From the NCBI RefSeq assembly GCF_002288925.2, contig NW_022098050.1, positions 1,286,725 through 1,350,724 on the forward strand: 64,000 bases of DNA, written 5' to 3'. Of this stretch, positions 60,870 to 64,000 are shown piece by piece. Each line of letters opens with the position of its first letter. Positions within the stretch are counted from its first letter, which is position 1. The notes below the pieces were generated by a model. It searched no databases and was not told where the DNA came from. It saw only the letters and a program-made list of their open reading frames with translations. The DNA is from Delphinapterus leucas. Lineage: Eukaryota; Chordata; Mammalia; Artiodactyla; Monodontidae. The translations under genes were made by a program, and so were the position numbers.

Positions 60870-61070
60870 GCTAGTAAAAATGGTTTTTGTTTTGCTTCTC
60901 TGTGCTTGCTGAATTTACTTCCTTACCTACCATTCATATTTCAATAATTTTCCTGTCCCTACAATTTCAATGAAATTATCCTGATTGATGTCAGTGAAGA
61001 TCTCCATTTGGGTAAATCCAGTGGAAATGTTCAGTCCCAATCTTAGATTTCCTCTCAGGAGCATTAAACA
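60870..61070 (+). mobile_element. Possible L2 (CR1-like LINE) fragment
   Basis: CAATGAAATTATCCTGATTG, CAGTGAAGATCTCCATTTGG, AAATCCAGTGGAAATGTTCA and TTCCTCTCAGGAGCATTAAA follow an order I associate with old L2-type sequence around a 'ctctcagcagcatttgacac' block. It is diverged and unproven. Confidence 0.4.
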
Positions 61071-61492
61071 AGAAAACTTTAAGCATCAGGGAAAATAGCC
61101 ATCGGAACTGTGATTGAAGGACTTGGGGACCATCGAATGTGTATAGTGAAGGAAGGTGAGAGAGATGACATGAAGATTTTAGCTTTGGTTACGCAGAGTA
61201 TGGTAATGCCTTAAATAAAGCTAAAACAAATGGAGAAGAGCAGGAATTTTTAAAAAGAATAAATAGCTTGTTTTTAGGTACGTTGAGTGAATTGGAGACA
61301 GACCTTTCTATCAGATACAAATATCTACTTGGGAATGGAGTATAAGTAATAAATGAAAAAGAGAGCTGAGGCCAAGGTATACAATGAAAAGAAGGGTAAA
61401 TGATGGGACCCTGGGAGGATACTGAGGTGGAGATGGGAAGAGGAAGCAGTGAAAAAAATTGTACTGATGATAGCAATAAAAAATTCAAGAAA
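61071..61492. other. Intergenic DNA, nothing recognised
   Basis: Purine-rich on the plus strand, with no supported gene or repeat. Confidence 0.45.
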
Positions 61493-61705
61493 GGGCTTCC
61501 CTGGTGGCGCAGTGGTTGAGAGTCCGCCTGCCGATGCAGGGGACACGGGTTCGTGCCCCGGTCCAGGAAGATCCCACATGCCGCGGAGTGGCTGGGCCTG
61601 TGAGCCATGGCCGCTGAGCCTGCGCGTCCGGAGCCTGTGCTCCGCAACAGGAGAGGCCACAACAGTGAGAGGCCTGCGTACCGCAAAAAAAAAAAAAAAA
61701 AAAAA
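61493..61705 (+). mobile_element. CHR-2 SINE, near consensus
   Basis: GGGCTTCCCTGGTGGCGCAG at the start, CTGCCGATGCAGGGGACACG, GCCGCTGAGCCTGCGCGTCC, GCCTGCGTACCGC and a 21-base A-tail (61,685-61,705). Among the four CHR-2 copies this one has the fewest evident changes and a pure A-tail, so it may be the youngest. I could not read a clean target-site duplication. Confidence 0.97.
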
Positions 61706-62261
61706 TCAATAAAAGTAAGTGCCCTAAGTCAAAGAAACAGAACTTTGAATAATGAGAAAGTGTACAGATAAATACCAAATAATTTGAAGGCTGTCTGGGG
61801 ACTTTTGGGTGCACTGATTAGACCTAAATTTTGGCTTTTTAAGAGCAGTTTCTTTAGAAATTAGAAAGCAAGTCACTGAGTAAGTGTAAACAAAAGAGAT
61901 GGATGTTCCTTTTAATAACATTTAAAAGTGAAGTACATGGGAATGGGATGGAGCCACAGGTTTAGGGGAAATCAGAATGAGGGGAAGGTTGTTTTGTTAT
62001 GCTTTTCATCTGAGTAATAAAAACAAGGTAAAAAAATTAATCAAATGAGAACCCCCTACTTTTAACCTTTTAAGTCTCACTTAAAAAGTTAAGCTGTTTT
62101 TAATATTTGTGTTCTTCTGATGAAAATCTACACGTTCCGACAGTATACTTCTATTTCTGTTATTGAATTGTGACCATAATGTAAAAGAGATGCTTTTTTT
62201 AAAATTCATAAACCATTCATTTATTCTACAACGTTTTCTTCATTTCAGCCAAATCACTGGT
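61706..62261. other. Intergenic DNA, nothing recognised
   Basis: AT-rich sequence between a SINE and the terminal L1. No gene. Confidence 0.5.
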
Positions 62262-64000
62262 TATGTTTTTTATTAATTTTTATTTTATATTGGAGTATAG
62301 TTGATTAACAATGTTGTGTTAGTTTCAGGTGTACAGCAAAGTGATTCAGTTATACATATATCTATTCTTTTTCAAATTCTTTGCCCATTTAGGTTATTAC
62401 AGAGTATTGAGCAGAGTTCCCTGTGCTATACAGTAGGTCCTTGTTGGTGATCTATTTTAAGTATAGCAGTGTGTATATGTCATTCCCAGTTGCCCAATCT
62501 ATCCCTCCCCCATCCCCCCCCCCAGTAACCATAAGTTCGTTCTCTAAGTCTGTGAGTCTATTTCTGTTCTGTAAATAAGTTCATTTTTATTATTTTTTAT
62601 AGATTCCACATATAAGAAATATCATATGATTTTTGGCTTTCTCTGACTTACATAATATGATAACCTCCAGGTCCATCCATGTTGCTGCAGGTGACATTAT
62701 TCCATTCTTTTTAATGGCTGAGTAATATTCCACTTTATATATGTACCACATCTTTATCCATTCATCTGTCGTTGGGCGTTTAGGTTGCTTCCATGTCTTG
62801 CCTTTGTAAGCAGTGCTGCAATGAATATTGGGGTGCATGTATCTTTTTGAACCATATTTTTCTCCAGATATATGCCCAGGAGTGGGATTGCTAGATCACA
62901 TGGTAGCTCTGTTTTTAGTTTCTTAAGGAACCTCCATACTGTTCTCCGTAGGCTCTACCAATTTACATTCCACCAACAACATAGGAGGGTTCCATTTTCT
63001 CCAAACCCTTGCCAGCATTTCTTGTTTATAGACTCTTTGATGATGGCAATTCTGACTGGTGTGAGGTGATACCTCATTGCAGTTCTGATTTTCAGTTCTG
63101 TAATAATTAGTGATGTTGAGCATCTTTTCATGTGCCTCTTGGCCATCTGTATGTCTTTTTTGGAGAAATGTTAATTTAGGTCTTCTGCCTATTTTTTGAT
63201 TGGATTGTTTGTTTTTTTGATATTGAGCCGCATAAGCTGTTTGTAAATTTTGGACATTAATCCCTTGTCAGTCACATCGTTTGCAAATATTTTCTCACAT
63301 TCAGTGGGTTGTCTTTTCGTTTTGTTGATGGTTTCCTTTGCTTTTGAGTTTAAGTAGGTCCCATTTGTTTATTTCTATTTCTATTACTCTAAGAGACGGA
63401 TCAGAAAAGATACTGCTGTGCTTCATGTCAGAGTGTTCTGCCTATGTTTTCCTCTAAGAGTTTCATAGTATTTGGTCTTACCTTTAAGTCTTTAATCCAT
63501 TTGGAGTTTATTTTTGTGGTTGTTGTTAAAGAATGTTCGAATTTCACTTTTTTATTTTTTAAACTATAGCTGGCCACTTTTCCCAGCACCATTTATTGAA
63601 GAGTCTGTGTTTTCGCCATTGTATAGTCTTGCCTCCTTTGTTGTAGATTGATTGACCATAGGTGCATGGGTTTATTTCTGGGCTTTCTATCATGTTCCAT
63701 TGATCTATATTTCTGTTTTTGTCCCAGCACCATCCTGTTTTGATGACTGTAGCTTTGTAGTATAGTCAAAAGTCTGGGAGCCTGATTCCTCTAGCTTCAT
63801 TTTTCTTTCTCAAGATTGCTTTGGCTATTTGGGGTCTTTTGTGTCTCCATACAGATTTTAAGATTTTTTTGATCTAGTTTTGTGAAAAGTGCCATTGGTA
63901 TTTAATAGAGATTGTATTGAATCTGTAGATTGCCTTGGGTAGTATAGTCATTTTGACAACATTTATTCTTACAATCCAACAACATGGTATATCTTTCCAT
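62262..64000 (-). mobile_element. L1, minus strand, runs off the window end
   Basis: The 3' end (TATTGGAGTATAGTTGATTA near 62,289, GTTTCAGGTGTACAGCAAAG) is followed by CCCTGTGCTATACAGTAGGT, the ORF2 C-terminus (minus frame 62,590-62,838 with KMWYIYKVEYYSAIKKNG) and further ORF2 sequence up to the last base. Several stops and frameshifts are present. The 5' part is outside the window. Confidence 0.95.

Overview
This window is mammalian nuclear DNA, almost certainly from a cetacean (whale or dolphin). The clearest marker is the repeated SINE that begins GGGCTTCCCTGGTGGCGCAG and ends in a CGTACCGC plus A-tail. It is the tRNA-derived CHR-2 type SINE that is abundant in cetaceans, and it sits beside longer CHR-1/CHRL-like and shorter Bov-tA-like relatives. 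I see no convincing protein-coding gene, exon, RNA gene or CRISPR array. Practically every long open frame is a shadow of a LINE-1, a SINE or a GC-rich tandem repeat.

Layout. 1-6.7 kb: an L1 3' tail, unique-looking sequence, a MIR, a CHR-2 SINE, a purine tract, a HAL1/L1-like fragment and a diverged ~268-bp tandem repeat (about 5.15-6.38 kb). 6.76-7.56 kb: a GC-rich minisatellite-like block. 7.56-21 kb: an unresolved degraded sequence (possibly an old endogenous retrovirus) split by a near full-length minus-strand L1 (8,326-16,478). That L1 has matching target-site duplications, two SINE insertions, dead ORF1 and ORF2, and a ~1.7-kb GC-rich repeat array in its 5' region. A shorter old L1 lies at 17.1-18.0 kb. 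21-30.9 kb: nested insertions, in which an old minus-strand L1 is interrupted by a Tigger-like DNA transposon and by a second L1 that itself carries two SINEs.

30.9-43.6 kb: the most unusual part, a 12.7-kb degenerate tandem array. Short ~40-bp motifs are organised into a higher-order unit of about 1.2-1.6 kb, with at least eight recognisable copies. It is interrupted by a SINE, by a small L1 insertion with the structure of a 3' transduction, and at its right edge by an LTR-like element.

43.6-64 kb: mostly unique-looking AT-rich intergenic or intronic DNA with scattered MIRs, microsatellites, L1 fragments, SINEs and one well-marked processed retrocopy (53,197-53,777, minus strand) of a transcript I do not recognise. 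The window ends inside another minus-strand L1.

No genes here work together as a system. The biology is that of transposable elements and tandem repeats. The observations most worth checking are the higher-order array, the L1 3' transduction inside it, two perfect hairpins that look like template-switch mutations, and the unidentified retrocopy. All boundaries and family names were read by eye; no database search was run.
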